Below are positions 50,953 through 60,254 of a stretch of 64,000 nucleotides of DNA, one piece after another (position 1 is the stretch's first letter; every line of letters starts with the position of its first letter). The position numbers were made by a program, and so were the translations under genes. The stretch is from positions 1 to 64,000 of the forward strand of contig JAKSMI010000005.1 of assembly GCA_024400635.1 (NCBI GenBank), given 5' to 3'. The notes beneath the pieces were generated by a model. That model did not search any database. It saw only the letters and a list, made by a program, of their open reading frames with translations, and had not been told where the DNA came from. This DNA is from Bacteroidales bacterium. Its GTDB lineage: Bacteria > Bacteroidota > Bacteroidia > Bacteroidales > WCHB1-69.

Positions 50953-52077
50953 ATGTCCGAACTTGTACCAATTCTGCCTCTCATCTTCACGATATGCCTA
51001 TGCGTATCGGCACTGATTTTGATATTGTATTATGCCATTATCTTTTCACGCTTTGCATTCTCTAAAGCAAAGAAAATCAGAGATTACCATCAGGATCCCG
51101 TATCGGTAATCATCACGGCCAGCGACCAAGCGCACCATCTCATCCACACCTTGCCGGTTTTGCTCGAACAGCAATACAACAATTTCGAGGTAATCGTGGT
51201 GAGCGACAATTCGCACGACGAGACCGACCAGGTCATTGAAGATTTTCAGAAAAAATACAGCAATCTGGTATTCGTCAATCTTGATTCATCGGTTTCCACA
51301 ATCAAAGGAAAGAAATTCCCTTTGTCGGTAGGTATTAAGGAAGCTAAAAATGACATCATCGTACTTACCGATGCCCACTGCATGCCTGTATCGCCCTATT
51401 GGCTGCAAAACATCGCCAAGCATTTCGGGAAAGGCAAGGAAATTGTCTTGGGCTATTGCACTTTAGAAAAACAACCAGGTCTGTTCAACAGACTTCTGCG
51501 TTTCGATGCGTTGCAGACTGCCATCCAGTACTTTTCATACTCAATCTGCAAGATGACCTACCGTGGCAACGGACGCAATCTTGCTTTCAAGAAGAGCCTG
51601 TTTTTTCAGCAGCGCGGATTTGCCTCTCACAACCATCTGGAATATGGCGATGATGACATTTTCATCGGCAAAGCTGCCACTGCCAAAAACTGCGAGATTG
51701 AATATTTCGGCGAGTCTTTTACGATGGCAAGACCTAAAGCCACTTTCCGCCGGTGGTTTCGAGAAAAGAAAGGTTACCTTTATACGCGACCCTTCTATAA
51801 AGGAGGAATTCGCTTTCTGTTAGGGCTTTACAGCCTCACCAACGTCTTATTTTACGCCTTTTTCGGTTTGGCACTCGCCTACTCTATTCCTTTATTGACC
51901 ATGCTCATCGTGGTTTTATCGGTATTCGCATTCAAGACCATCTGCCAACATCTTGTCTTCGGCTTTTCCGCTGGGAAACTCAAGGAAAAAGACATCATAC
52001 CCCATCTTTTTCCCATCGACCTGATTTATTCCTTCCTGAGCATTTTCATCTTCCTCGGATCGAAATTCAACAAATAA
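50953..52077 (+). CDS. Membrane glycosyltransferase, family 2
   Basis: Start at 50953, 374 residues. One N-terminal span, a GT-A domain (PVSVIITASDQAHHLIHTLP, VSDNSHDET, LTDAHCMP with the DxH metal site, EYGDDDIFIGKA, RRWFREKKGYLY with the QxxRW-like acceptor helix), then two or three C-terminal spans. It resembles processive polysaccharide synthases and probably adds sugars to a lipid or polymer. Confidence 0.82.
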   Translation: MSELVPILPLIFTICLCVSALILILYYAIIFSRFAFSKAKKIRDYHQDPVSVIITASDQAHHLIHTLPVLLEQQYNNFEVIVVSDNSHDETDQVIEDFQKKYSNLVFVNLDSSVSTIKGKKFPLSVGIKEAKNDIIVLTDAHCMPVSPYWLQNIAKHFGKGKEIVLGYCTLEKQPGLFNRLLRFDALQTAIQYFSYSICKMTYRGNGRNLAFKKSLFFQQRGFASHNHLEYGDDDIFIGKAATAKNCEIEYFGESFTMARPKATFRRWFREKKGYLYTRPFYKGGIRFLLGLYSLTNVLFYAFFGLALAYSIPLLTMLIVVLSVFAFKTICQHLVFGFSAGKLKEKDIIPHLFPIDLIYSFLSIFIFLGSKFNK

Positions 52078-52114
52078 CATCACCCATTTCAAATTTCAAA
52101 GAAAACAAAGAACA

Positions 52115-52891
52115 ATGGACAGCAATTTTTTCCTCATCGCAGGGCCTTGTGTTGTTGAAGGAGAAGAAATCACTCTTCATATCGCACATGAAATCAATAA
52201 GATATGTAATGATTTAGATATTCCTTTTTATTTCAAGGCCTCGTATAAGAAAGCCAACCGTTCGTCATTGAACTCCTTCACCGGCATTGGTGACGAGGCT
52301 GCCATGACGGTGCTGGCAAAGGTAAAATCAGAAATTGGCGTTCCCATTGTCACAGACATACACAGCGAGCCGGAAGCAGCCTGGGCGGCGCAGGTGGCCG
52401 ACGTGCTACAAATACCGGCATTTTTATGCCGACAGACGGATTTATTAGTTGCGGCGGCACGCACAGGTTGTGTCGTCAATATAAAGAAAGGCCAGTTCAT
52501 GTCACCGGAAGCAATGCGTTTTGCCGTAGAGAAAGTGCGTGCTGCCGGCAACGAACAAGTACTTATCACCGAGCGTGGAACCACTTTTGGCTACACGGAC
52601 TTGGTTGTGGATTTCCGCGGCATCAAGGAACTGAAAAGCAATGGTTGCCCCGTCGTTTTTGACGCCACACACTCGCTGCAGCAACCCAATCAACCTAAGG
52701 GTGTTACCGGTGGCCGCCCCGACCTTATTGAAACGATGGCCAAAGCCGCCGTCGCTGTCGGCTTTGACGGACTATTCATGGAAACCCACCCCGAACCAGC
52801 CAAAGCACTTTCCGACGGCGCCAACATGCTACCACTTAACGAATTGCGTCCACTTTTAGAAAAACTAATCCGACTTCGCAGAGCACTATGA
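52115..52891 (+). CDS. kdsA: 3-deoxy-8-phosphooctulonate (KDO-8P) synthase
   Basis: A 258-residue enzyme. FLIAGPCVVEGEE, FKASYKKANRSS, KKGQFMSPEAM and VVFDATHSLQQP are the KDO-8P synthase motifs. It joins phosphoenolpyruvate and arabinose 5-phosphate on the way to the KDO of lipopolysaccharide. The stop overlaps the next start (ATGA). Confidence 0.95.
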   Translation: MDSNFFLIAGPCVVEGEEITLHIAHEINKICNDLDIPFYFKASYKKANRSSLNSFTGIGDEAAMTVLAKVKSEIGVPIVTDIHSEPEAAWAAQVADVLQIPAFLCRQTDLLVAAARTGCVVNIKKGQFMSPEAMRFAVEKVRAAGNEQVLITERGTTFGYTDLVVDFRGIKELKSNGCPVVFDATHSLQQPNQPKGVTGGRPDLIETMAKAAVAVGFDGLFMETHPEPAKALSDGANMLPLNELRPLLEKLIRLRRAL

Positions 52892-53511
52892 GAAAACTTA
52901 CCATTACCCTACTGAGCCTATTTTTAGGATTTAGTATTTTTGTCAATGCACAGAAACCTTACACTCACAGTCTGGGCGTAACCTTAGGCTCGCTTAACGG
53001 CGTTTCATACAAAGCCTTAGTAACAGACCATTTTGCCATCAGCACCGACTTGGGTTTCAAATTCAACTATATTCCAGTCAACAATGCGAACCTCACCACA
53101 TACACTTTTGAGTGGAATACAAATTTCATGTATCAACTTAACATGAGCGAGCACTCGTCCTTTTTTGTTGGCGCTGGTTTTGCCCTCGGCTACAATTGGA
53201 AATTGAGGTGTCAGGTCATTGACGGCTATATTCAAGGTTGGGACTGGCATTTCGGCCGATGGGGATACACCTATCCATTGCCGTTCACCATTCCAGTCGG
53301 TCGTTCCGTGGACGTATTTTACAATGCGGGCAAAGCCGGCGCCCACGGCATCATTGGCTTTGAGTTTTCTGATTTCGAAGCCCCCGTGTCCATCAGTATT
53401 GATTTCAGACCGGGTTACAGCACCTTCTTCAGCAAAACCTCTGAGAACAAAATGGCGACGGTTGGTGGCTTTGACTGGAGCGTGGATTTCGGTATCAGAT
53501 ATACATTCTAA
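52888..53511 (+). CDS. Outer-membrane beta-barrel protein
   Basis: A 207-residue protein with a signal peptide (TITLLSLFLGFSIFVNAQ) and an eight-strand barrel with alternating polar and aromatic residues, ending in DWSVDFGIRYTF (terminal Phe for the assembly machinery). It belongs to the general small-porin group of Bacteroidota. Its coupling to kdsA may be only positional. Confidence 0.7.
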   Translation: MRKLTITLLSLFLGFSIFVNAQKPYTHSLGVTLGSLNGVSYKALVTDHFAISTDLGFKFNYIPVNNANLTTYTFEWNTNFMYQLNMSEHSSFFVGAGFALGYNWKLRCQVIDGYIQGWDWHFGRWGYTYPLPFTIPVGRSVDVFYNAGKAGAHGIIGFEFSDFEAPVSISIDFRPGYSTFFSKTSENKMATVGGFDWSVDFGIRYTF

Positions 53512-53587
53512 GATAGAACCATGGAAATTTTGGAAATACTTTATAGAAGTATTCATTAATAATATTAATAATTAAATATTATCTTTG

Positions 53588-54922
53588 ATGAAAAATAATA
53601 TTATTTTTTTGATTGTATTCATCGCCTTGAGTTTGGATTTAAGCGCTCAAAACAACAACAAGAATGACAATTTGACAGAAATTGACAACTCTTTGAGAAA
53701 CACGGTCACCGTCGACTGTGAACACGTGAGTCTTCCAATCATAGAAACATTCGATGACTTGGCCGATTGCTGGCAATATTTTAGTGACGACCCCAATAAT
53801 AACAATAATTCCGTTTTGGGTCCTTGTCTGGATGGCGAGAATTATGTTTTCCGTTTCAGTTCTATGATACATGTTAATTCTGGTAATTATGTACAATATC
53901 TGATTACACCCGAATTGCCGACTGGCGCGTCATCTATCAGCATTTCTTTAGATGCAAAGAGTTTGTATGAAAGTCAAAGTCTGCAATTGGGGTATTCCAC
54001 CACTACCGATGACATTGCCTCTTTCACTTGGCTGTCGGCAACAAGTGTGCCCGTTTCGGGAGGTGTTTGTTCCGAAACTTTTCCGGCTGGGACAACCTTC
54101 ATTGCCATTAAATATGCCTCTGCTGATAAATTTTATCTCTATATTGACAATTTGACAATTGCCAATGCAGAAGAAGACTGTTCCGAAGCTGTTTCGGTTT
54201 TACCATGGACTGAAGATTTCTCTTCAGGGTGTTTCCCTCCAGAATGTTGGGATATTGATTTTACCAACATTGACACCACCTGGAAGCTCTTTTATTTGAA
54301 TGGAACTTGGGCATCTTGTTCGGGAACTTCTTACGACAGAACGGAAAAATTAATCACCAGGACTTTAGACTTCAGCAATTATGAAGAAGTCCATTTGGAT
54401 TTCAACTTTATGAGTAATTATTCATACGTGGATAATGACTATATAGATTTGAAAATATTCGCAAGCACGAATGGAGGCGAGACATTTGACGAAACGCCAT
54501 TGTGGAAATTAAGTGATTTTGGCGTATTCGAAAATTGGACCAGCACCCCTGTCACGATAGATTTGAGCAATCTTGCCGGCGAAAACAATGTCAAACTATC
54601 CTTTGTCTATGAAGGTTCATTGGCCCAAGTCACTTTTAGCGATGTTCGAATTTATGACCCTGGCCAGAGTGCTGTTGCGGATGTATTGGATTTAGGAATG
54701 CAAATATATCCCAATCCCGCTCAAAATATGATTACCATCAAATCCATGGACTACATAAACCATATCGAAATTTTCACTATTTCCGGACAAAAGGTGGCAG
54801 ACATGAATAGCAATGGGAATAGTGTCGAAATGTCCATTTCCCATTTGGCGGCAGGAATGTATGTGATGAGAATCCGCACTTCCCAAGGCACCGCCACCCG
54901 AAAATTCAGCATTGCCAGATAA
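53588..54922 (+). CDS. Type IX secretion target, cleaved-adhesin-like
   Basis: Start at 53588, 444 residues. A signal peptide (IIFLIVFIALSLDLSAQ) is followed by two jelly-roll-like domains of the cleaved-adhesin type (EDFSSGCFPPECWDIDFTN is the typical GFPPGW-type opening). The C-terminal Por tail is MQIYPNPAQNMITIKS ... GMYVMRIRTSQGTATRKFSI. It should be exported by the type IX system and attached to the surface. Confidence 0.82.
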   Translation: MKNNIIFLIVFIALSLDLSAQNNNKNDNLTEIDNSLRNTVTVDCEHVSLPIIETFDDLADCWQYFSDDPNNNNNSVLGPCLDGENYVFRFSSMIHVNSGNYVQYLITPELPTGASSISISLDAKSLYESQSLQLGYSTTTDDIASFTWLSATSVPVSGGVCSETFPAGTTFIAIKYASADKFYLYIDNLTIANAEEDCSEAVSVLPWTEDFSSGCFPPECWDIDFTNIDTTWKLFYLNGTWASCSGTSYDRTEKLITRTLDFSNYEEVHLDFNFMSNYSYVDNDYIDLKIFASTNGGETFDETPLWKLSDFGVFENWTSTPVTIDLSNLAGENNVKLSFVYEGSLAQVTFSDVRIYDPGQSAVADVLDLGMQIYPNPAQNMITIKSMDYINHIEIFTISGQKVADMNSNGNSVEMSISHLAAGMYVMRIRTSQGTATRKFSIAR

Positions 54923-55002
54923 TTAGCAAAAAGAGTCTGGTAAGAATTTTGGATGGAGAGGAAAATTTTGATTTTTTCCTATAATATTTGAACAATGGTC
55001 TT

Positions 55003-56124
55003 CTAAAGTCGTTCAATTGCTTCCGTCATACGACTCCAGGCATATTTTTTCTTTTCCTCCTTCACGTTGCTTTCAAAAGATTCTTTTCTATTATTGACAA
55101 AGAAATCCGCAATGGCATCGGCGATTTGCCGAGGATTGGGTTCCACCACATAACCGATTTTCTGGTGAGGGACAATTTCCGCCAAACCGCCCACATTAGT
55201 TACCAGCATAGGTTTTTCGAAGTGGAAGGCGATTTGCGTCACCCCACTCTGCGTAGCGGTTTTGTACGGTTGGGCCACAATATCGGCGGCATTAAAGTAA
55301 TATTTCACTCGCTCATTGGGAATGAAATCCGTATGAAGAACAACCTTGTCACGAATTTTCAGTTGATCAATCAATTCCTGATAATGCTGCTCGTCTTCAT
55401 AAAATTCACCTGCCACTATCAATTTGACATTCTGGCTTTTAAGTCTTTCATCGGCAAAAGCTTGAAGCAACAAATCCAAACCTTTATATGCTCGAATAAA
55501 GCCAAAGAAAAGGACATAACGATAATCTCCTGTCAAGTTTAATTGTCTGAGGGCCTCCTCTCGTGATGTAATTTCTCCGTAGTGGTCATAGATAGGATGT
55601 GGGGCGAAAGTCTTCGGGCAATTACGCCTATCAAATTTGCTAATGTCATCCACCACGGATTTTGACAGAGCGACAAAACCGTCAACTGATTTTACAAAAT
55701 AAGGCGGGAACAGTTTGTCGAGGATATTCGGCTCATGAGGAATCATATTGTGGACGAGCGCGATGACTTTAGAGCAACCATTTTTTCTCACTTTACGGGC
55801 GATAGTGCCGAAACAAGGAGCCATAAACGACATCCAATAGGCGAAAATAACGAGGTCGGCTTTCTTTTTCGCGATTTCTCGACCCACTTTCAACCAATTG
55901 AAAGGATTACAGGAGTTTATTTTTCTACGGATTACAAGATTTTCAGGAGCGGGATCTGTAGTGAATTGTGTTTTCCCAGGAAATAAGAATCCTGGATATT
56001 GCAGTGTAAAAGTGTACATTTCAACTTCATGACCTTGATTGACATATTCTGTGGCAAGGCGTTCGTTGAAAGTGGCCAAACCGCCGCGATAAGGATATGC
56101 TGTACCGACAATGATGATTTTCAT
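55003..56124 (-). CDS. Glycosyltransferase family 4
   Basis: A 373-residue GT-B enzyme. GTAYPYRGGLATFNERLA is the N-terminal acceptor loop, LFFGFIRAYKGLDLLLQAFA opens the donor domain, and QPYKTATQSGVTQIAFHFEKP is the E..G..E-like nucleotide-sugar motif in modified form. It probably acts in surface-polysaccharide synthesis. Confidence 0.85.
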   Translation of the reverse strand: MKIIIVGTAYPYRGGLATFNERLATEYVNQGHEVEMYTFTLQYPGFLFPGKTQFTTDPAPENLVIRRKINSCNPFNWLKVGREIAKKKADLVIFAYWMSFMAPCFGTIARKVRKNGCSKVIALVHNMIPHEPNILDKLFPPYFVKSVDGFVALSKSVVDDISKFDRRNCPKTFAPHPIYDHYGEITSREEALRQLNLTGDYRYVLFFGFIRAYKGLDLLLQAFADERLKSQNVKLIVAGEFYEDEQHYQELIDQLKIRDKVVLHTDFIPNERVKYYFNAADIVAQPYKTATQSGVTQIAFHFEKPMLVTNVGGLAEIVPHQKIGYVVEPNPRQIADAIADFFVNNRKESFESNVKEEKKKYAWSRMTEAIERL

Positions 56125-56224
56125 AGAAACAAAAATTAGATTGCAAAATTACATATAAATGTAATATTATTCAAAATAAAAGTATTATTTTTGCTCTGTG
56201 AAATTTTGTTTTTAGCATTCCAAA

Positions 56225-56395
56225 ATGATCGAATCCGATACAACCGAACTCAAACGAAAACTTATGAGAATCTTCCGTGATATGCGGTTAGTAGAACATT
56301 TAGGAACAGACATGGGAAGAATATTATCAGCGTACGATAGAAGCATTTCCCATATTAGCAAAAAATTCATAGAAAATACAGACTTACTCCAATAG
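56225..56395 (+). pseudogene. Fragment of an AlbA_2/RecG-like ATP-binding regulator
   Basis: Fifty-six codons. LMRIFRDMRLVEHLGTDMGR and ILSAYDRSISHISKKFI match the region NPLIxRIFRDMxLVExxGTGxxRI of the RecG-C/AlbA_2 family (DNA-binding, ATP-binding domain proteins), just before the winged HTH. The large N-terminal part is missing and the frame ends soon after. The complementary C-terminal part is at 58976-59284. Confidence 0.6.
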
Positions 56396-56450
56396 GAGAA
56401 TCGCTTAAAAAATCATTACTGAAACAAGAAAAATAAAAATCTTATATTAT

Positions 56451-58919
56451 ATGAAACCTACAACAAAAAAAATCCTTACGCACGCGGGTATTATCCTCTT
56501 CTTCTTCATTATTGCCGCCATCTATATGTCTCCCGTTTTCGATGGCAAAGTCATCCAACAAGGAGATACGTTAAGTTGGCAGGCCATGGCCAAAGAACAA
56601 ATGGACTTTCACAAAAAAACAGGAGGTCCTACTATTTGGAACAGTTCTATGTTTAGCGGGATGCCGGGTTACCAAATCACCACATCTGTACCCGCCCCTA
56701 ATATTTTTGCCAAGATAAGTTCTTTTCTCAAATTGCAACATATCGGATATGGTGGTAATATCGGCATTGTGTTTATGTATCTGCTCGGTTTTTACGTCTG
56801 CCTTATTGCCTTGGGTTGCAATCCGTGGCTCAGCTTATTGGGTGCCTTGGCCTTTGGATTAGGCAGTTACAATATTATTATTATTGAAGCCGGACATATT
56901 ACTAAAGCGCACGCCATAGCTTTAATGGCCCCCATCTTGGGCGGCATGATGCTGACCTTTAAACGGAAATACGTATGGGGCGGCATCCTCTTCACCCTCG
57001 CCTTGGGTATGCAGATTGCCAACAACCACATTCAAATCACCTACTATACGATGTTAGCCTGCATTTTCTTGGGAATGTCCTATTTGGTATATTCCCTCAA
57101 AGACAAATGGTTCAAACAATTCCTTATCGGTGTGGGCGTGCTACTCATTGGCTGCGGTTTGGCCGTTGGCGGCAATGCCCGTCAACTTTTCGTCAACCAA
57201 GAATATATGAAATACACGATGCGTGGCGGCTCCGAAATTTCCGTCACGCCAGAAGACCTTTATAATGACGGTGAGCCTGCATCCATTGCCGGCACCAACG
57301 GTTTGGACAAAGACTACGCCTTCAGCTGGAGCTATGGTAAAGGCGAGACCTACACCCTTTTGGTACCGGGTGCCTACGGTGGCGGTTCTGGCGAGAAAGT
57401 CAGTCGCGAATCCGAATTCTACAAGAACTTCCGACAAGAGCAGGCCCCGCTTTACTGGGGCGACCAACCCTTCACCTCCGGTCCCGTCTATTTCGGTGCC
57501 ATCATCATCTTCCTCTTCATCTTCGGCCTCTTTGTGGTTAAAGGTCCCGACCGCTGGTGGCTGGTATTGGCTACCCTCTTGGCTATTTTGATGGCCTGGG
57601 GCAAGAACCTGATGGGCTTCAACAGCTTCCTTTTCGACAAGCTACCGCTCTACAACAAGTTCCGCACGCCCTCTATGAGTTTGGTCATTGCCAATGTCAC
57701 GATGGTATTGATGGCCGCTTTGGCCCTCAAAGCCGTGTTTGATAAAAAGAATCCCATTGAAACCAAGAAACTCAATCGTGCGCTCTACATCTCCACAGGT
57801 ATTTCCGCTGGTTTCATCCTGCTGATGATGGTCTTCTCCAACAGTTTCGCCTTCACCGGTGTCAGCGATGTGGAAATGGCTAAACAATATGGTGCGCAAT
57901 GGCAGAGCATTCAAGACATCCTGATGGCTGACCGTAAAGCCCTCTTTATATCCGATTCTTGGCGTTCCCTCATCTTCATTCTGCTTGCCTTCGGCCTACT
58001 CTGGCTCTATATCAACCAGAAAATCAAGAAATCTGGCATCATCATCGGCGTTTTGGCTTGCTTGGTTCTCATAGATCTCTGGGGAGTGGATAGACGCTAC
58101 CTCAACGACCAGAATTTCATTACCGAAAAGAAATTAAAACTGAAACCCACGCAAGTCGATCAAACCCTTGACCAATATGCCGCTCAATTCAAGGATGAGG
58201 ACTACCGCGTGCTCGACCTCTCCGTCAACACCTTCAACGATGCTCGTCCTTCCGCCTTCCATCATCAGATTGGCGGATATAACGCAGCCAAACTGCGTCG
58301 TTATCAGGACATCATCGACTTCTACATTTCCCGCCATATCAATATGGGCGTACTCAACATGCTCAATGCCCGCTACTTTGTCGTTCCAGGACAAGACGGT
58401 CAGCCGCAGGTGCAGCGCAACCCCGAAGCCTTAGGCAACTGCTGGTTTGTGGATCAGTATCAGTTGGTGAAGGATGCCAATGCCGAGATTTTGGCGTTGA
58501 ACAAGCTCAATGCTGCCGACACCGCCATTATCGACCAACGTTTTGCCACTATGGTGCAAGGCAAGAACTTAGAACGCGACAGCAACTCCGTGATTACGAT
58601 GGAGCATCAAAAGCCCTACAACCCAGACTATGTAGTGTATAAGACCAAGACCTCTAAAGAGCAGTTGGCTGTATTCTCTGAAGTATATTATGCTCCTGAT
58701 TGGCGTGCCTATATCGATGGCAAACCAGCAGAATATTTCCGTGTGAACTACATTTTGCGTGCCATGGTCGTTCCGGCCGGCGAGCACAAGATTGAGTTCA
58801 AATGCGAAGCTCCGACAATGTACAAATTAAACAAGGTTACCCTTTGCTTCTCAATCCTGTTTGTAGTAGTGGCAGCTGGTTCCTTATTTCTCTATTACCG
58901 CAAGCGCAAGGAAGCATAA
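56451..58919 (+). CDS. YfhO-family membrane protein (GT-C fold)
   Basis: An 822-residue protein of normal length. About 12-13 membrane spans lie between residues 10 and 540, with a loop DGKVIQQGDTLSWQAMAKE that has the acidic residue of GT-C enzymes, and a C-terminal soluble domain with YSxxxYxxDWRAYIDGKPAE-type beta motifs. YfhO proteins are thought to glycosylate polymers or lipids with a lipid-linked sugar. It lies between two fragments of a regulator gene. Confidence 0.85.
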   Translation: MKPTTKKILTHAGIILFFFIIAAIYMSPVFDGKVIQQGDTLSWQAMAKEQMDFHKKTGGPTIWNSSMFSGMPGYQITTSVPAPNIFAKISSFLKLQHIGYGGNIGIVFMYLLGFYVCLIALGCNPWLSLLGALAFGLGSYNIIIIEAGHITKAHAIALMAPILGGMMLTFKRKYVWGGILFTLALGMQIANNHIQITYYTMLACIFLGMSYLVYSLKDKWFKQFLIGVGVLLIGCGLAVGGNARQLFVNQEYMKYTMRGGSEISVTPEDLYNDGEPASIAGTNGLDKDYAFSWSYGKGETYTLLVPGAYGGGSGEKVSRESEFYKNFRQEQAPLYWGDQPFTSGPVYFGAIIIFLFIFGLFVVKGPDRWWLVLATLLAILMAWGKNLMGFNSFLFDKLPLYNKFRTPSMSLVIANVTMVLMAALALKAVFDKKNPIETKKLNRALYISTGISAGFILLMMVFSNSFAFTGVSDVEMAKQYGAQWQSIQDILMADRKALFISDSWRSLIFILLAFGLLWLYINQKIKKSGIIIGVLACLVLIDLWGVDRRYLNDQNFITEKKLKLKPTQVDQTLDQYAAQFKDEDYRVLDLSVNTFNDARPSAFHHQIGGYNAAKLRRYQDIIDFYISRHINMGVLNMLNARYFVVPGQDGQPQVQRNPEALGNCWFVDQYQLVKDANAEILALNKLNAADTAIIDQRFATMVQGKNLERDSNSVITMEHQKPYNPDYVVYKTKTSKEQLAVFSEVYYAPDWRAYIDGKPAEYFRVNYILRAMVVPAGEHKIEFKCEAPTMYKLNKVTLCFSILFVVVAAGSLFLYYRKRKEA

Positions 58920-58975
58920 TATTTCAATAAATACCTCGTGTTTTACAAAAATACAGTAAGGAATGCTTTGACTTT

Positions 58976-59284
58976 ATGCAAAATTTCATCAGGATAGTGT
59001 TACCGTTTAACATTCAAACTACCACAAAAACTACCGCAAAAACTACCGCAAAAACTACCGCAAAAACCAGAGATAAAATTTTAAAGAACATACAAAAAAA
59101 TCCAACCATTACTATAGAAAATTTATCTGAAATATGCCATATATCCAAAGATGGCATTCGTTATCACATAAAATTATTGAAGGAGAAGGGTGTTTTAATT
59201 AGACAAGGAAGCAGCAAAAACGGGTATTGGGAAATAATAAATGCCATATCTCCCCAAAAAAGTAATCTCAAAGAAAATAAATAA
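58976..59284 (+). pseudogene. C-terminal winged-HTH fragment of the same regulator
   Basis: A 102-residue frame. QNFIRIVLPFNIQTTTKTT, the (TTAK)n linker coded by 12-bp repeats (about 59020-59066), and a winged HTH (ISKDGIRYHIKLLKEKGVLI) match the C-terminal end of AlbA_2/RecG-like regulators. It may be translated from its ATG, but the domain it should be joined to is 2.6 kb upstream at 56225-56395. Confidence 0.6.
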
Positions 59285-59306
59285 TTGATATCCAAACTCA
59301 ACACTT

Positions 59307-60209
59307 ATGCTCTCCGTTATCATTTGCACCTACAACCGCGACAAATACATCTATAATGTATTGCAAAGCCTTGCTCAAAACGATTTTCCTACCGACCAGT
59401 ATGAAATCGTTTTGGTCAACAACAACTGCACGGACAACACTCAAAGCGAATGCGCCCGTTTCAAGGCCGACTACCCGCAAGTGGTGATGCGCGAGTTTAT
59501 GGAGACCAACCAAGGCCTATCCTATGCGCGCAATCGCGGCATACAGGAAAGCAAGGGCGACATTTTGGTTTATGTGGATGACGATGCTTTAGTGAACAAG
59601 GAATATTTGCGCACGTATGCAGATTTCTTTGCTGCGCATCCAGAAATTGATGCCGCAGGAGGTCCTATTATACCCCAGTACGAAACAGAAGAGCCCGCTT
59701 GGATGAGCCACTTTACCAAATGTCTGATTACGGGTTACAAGTACAATGGAAATAGTGTAAAGGAATTTCCTGGGAAAGATTTTCCCGGTGGTGGGAATGC
59801 CGGTTATCGTGCTTCGGTTTTTGAAAAAGTCGGTTTGTTCAATGTAGATTTGGGTCGTAAAGGCGACAGTTTGGTAGGTGCAGAAGAAAAGGATATTTTC
59901 GACAAGATGACCTCTTTGGGAATGCGATTTTTCTACTTGCCAACCGCCATCCTATATCACTTGATTCCCGAAAAGAAACTTTCCAAAGAGTATTTCGATA
60001 AGCTCACCTATTCCATCGGCAAAAGCGAGCGTATTCGTACGTTGGCCATTGGCAAGGGCAAATATACCAAACGTATCATTTCTGAAATGATAAAATGGGC
60101 TGCCTCTATCGTACTCTGCATCGGCCACACCCTTACACTCAAACCGAGTAAAGGCTGGAAACTGATTCAGTTCAGATGGAATGTGACGAAAGGATTAGTA
60201 GGGAGGTAA
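59307..60209 (+). CDS. Glycosyltransferase family 2
   Basis: A 300-residue GT-A enzyme. MLSVIICTYNRDKYIYNVLQ, NNNCTDNT, LVYVDDDALV (DDD metal site), FPGGGNAGYRASVFEKVG and GAEEKDIFDKM are family motifs. It adds a sugar to a surface glycan. Its last 113 bp (60093-60205) is repeated after the next gene, which was probably inserted here. Confidence 0.88.
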   Translation: MLSVIICTYNRDKYIYNVLQSLAQNDFPTDQYEIVLVNNNCTDNTQSECARFKADYPQVVMREFMETNQGLSYARNRGIQESKGDILVYVDDDALVNKEYLRTYADFFAAHPEIDAAGGPIIPQYETEEPAWMSHFTKCLITGYKYNGNSVKEFPGKDFPGGGNAGYRASVFEKVGLFNVDLGRKGDSLVGAEEKDIFDKMTSLGMRFFYLPTAILYHLIPEKKLSKEYFDKLTYSIGKSERIRTLAIGKGKYTKRIISEMIKWAASIVLCIGHTLTLKPSKGWKLIQFRWNVTKGLVGR

Positions 60210-60254
60210 TTATATGGTCGGTAAATATCAAAAACTATCAATTATACATAAAAA

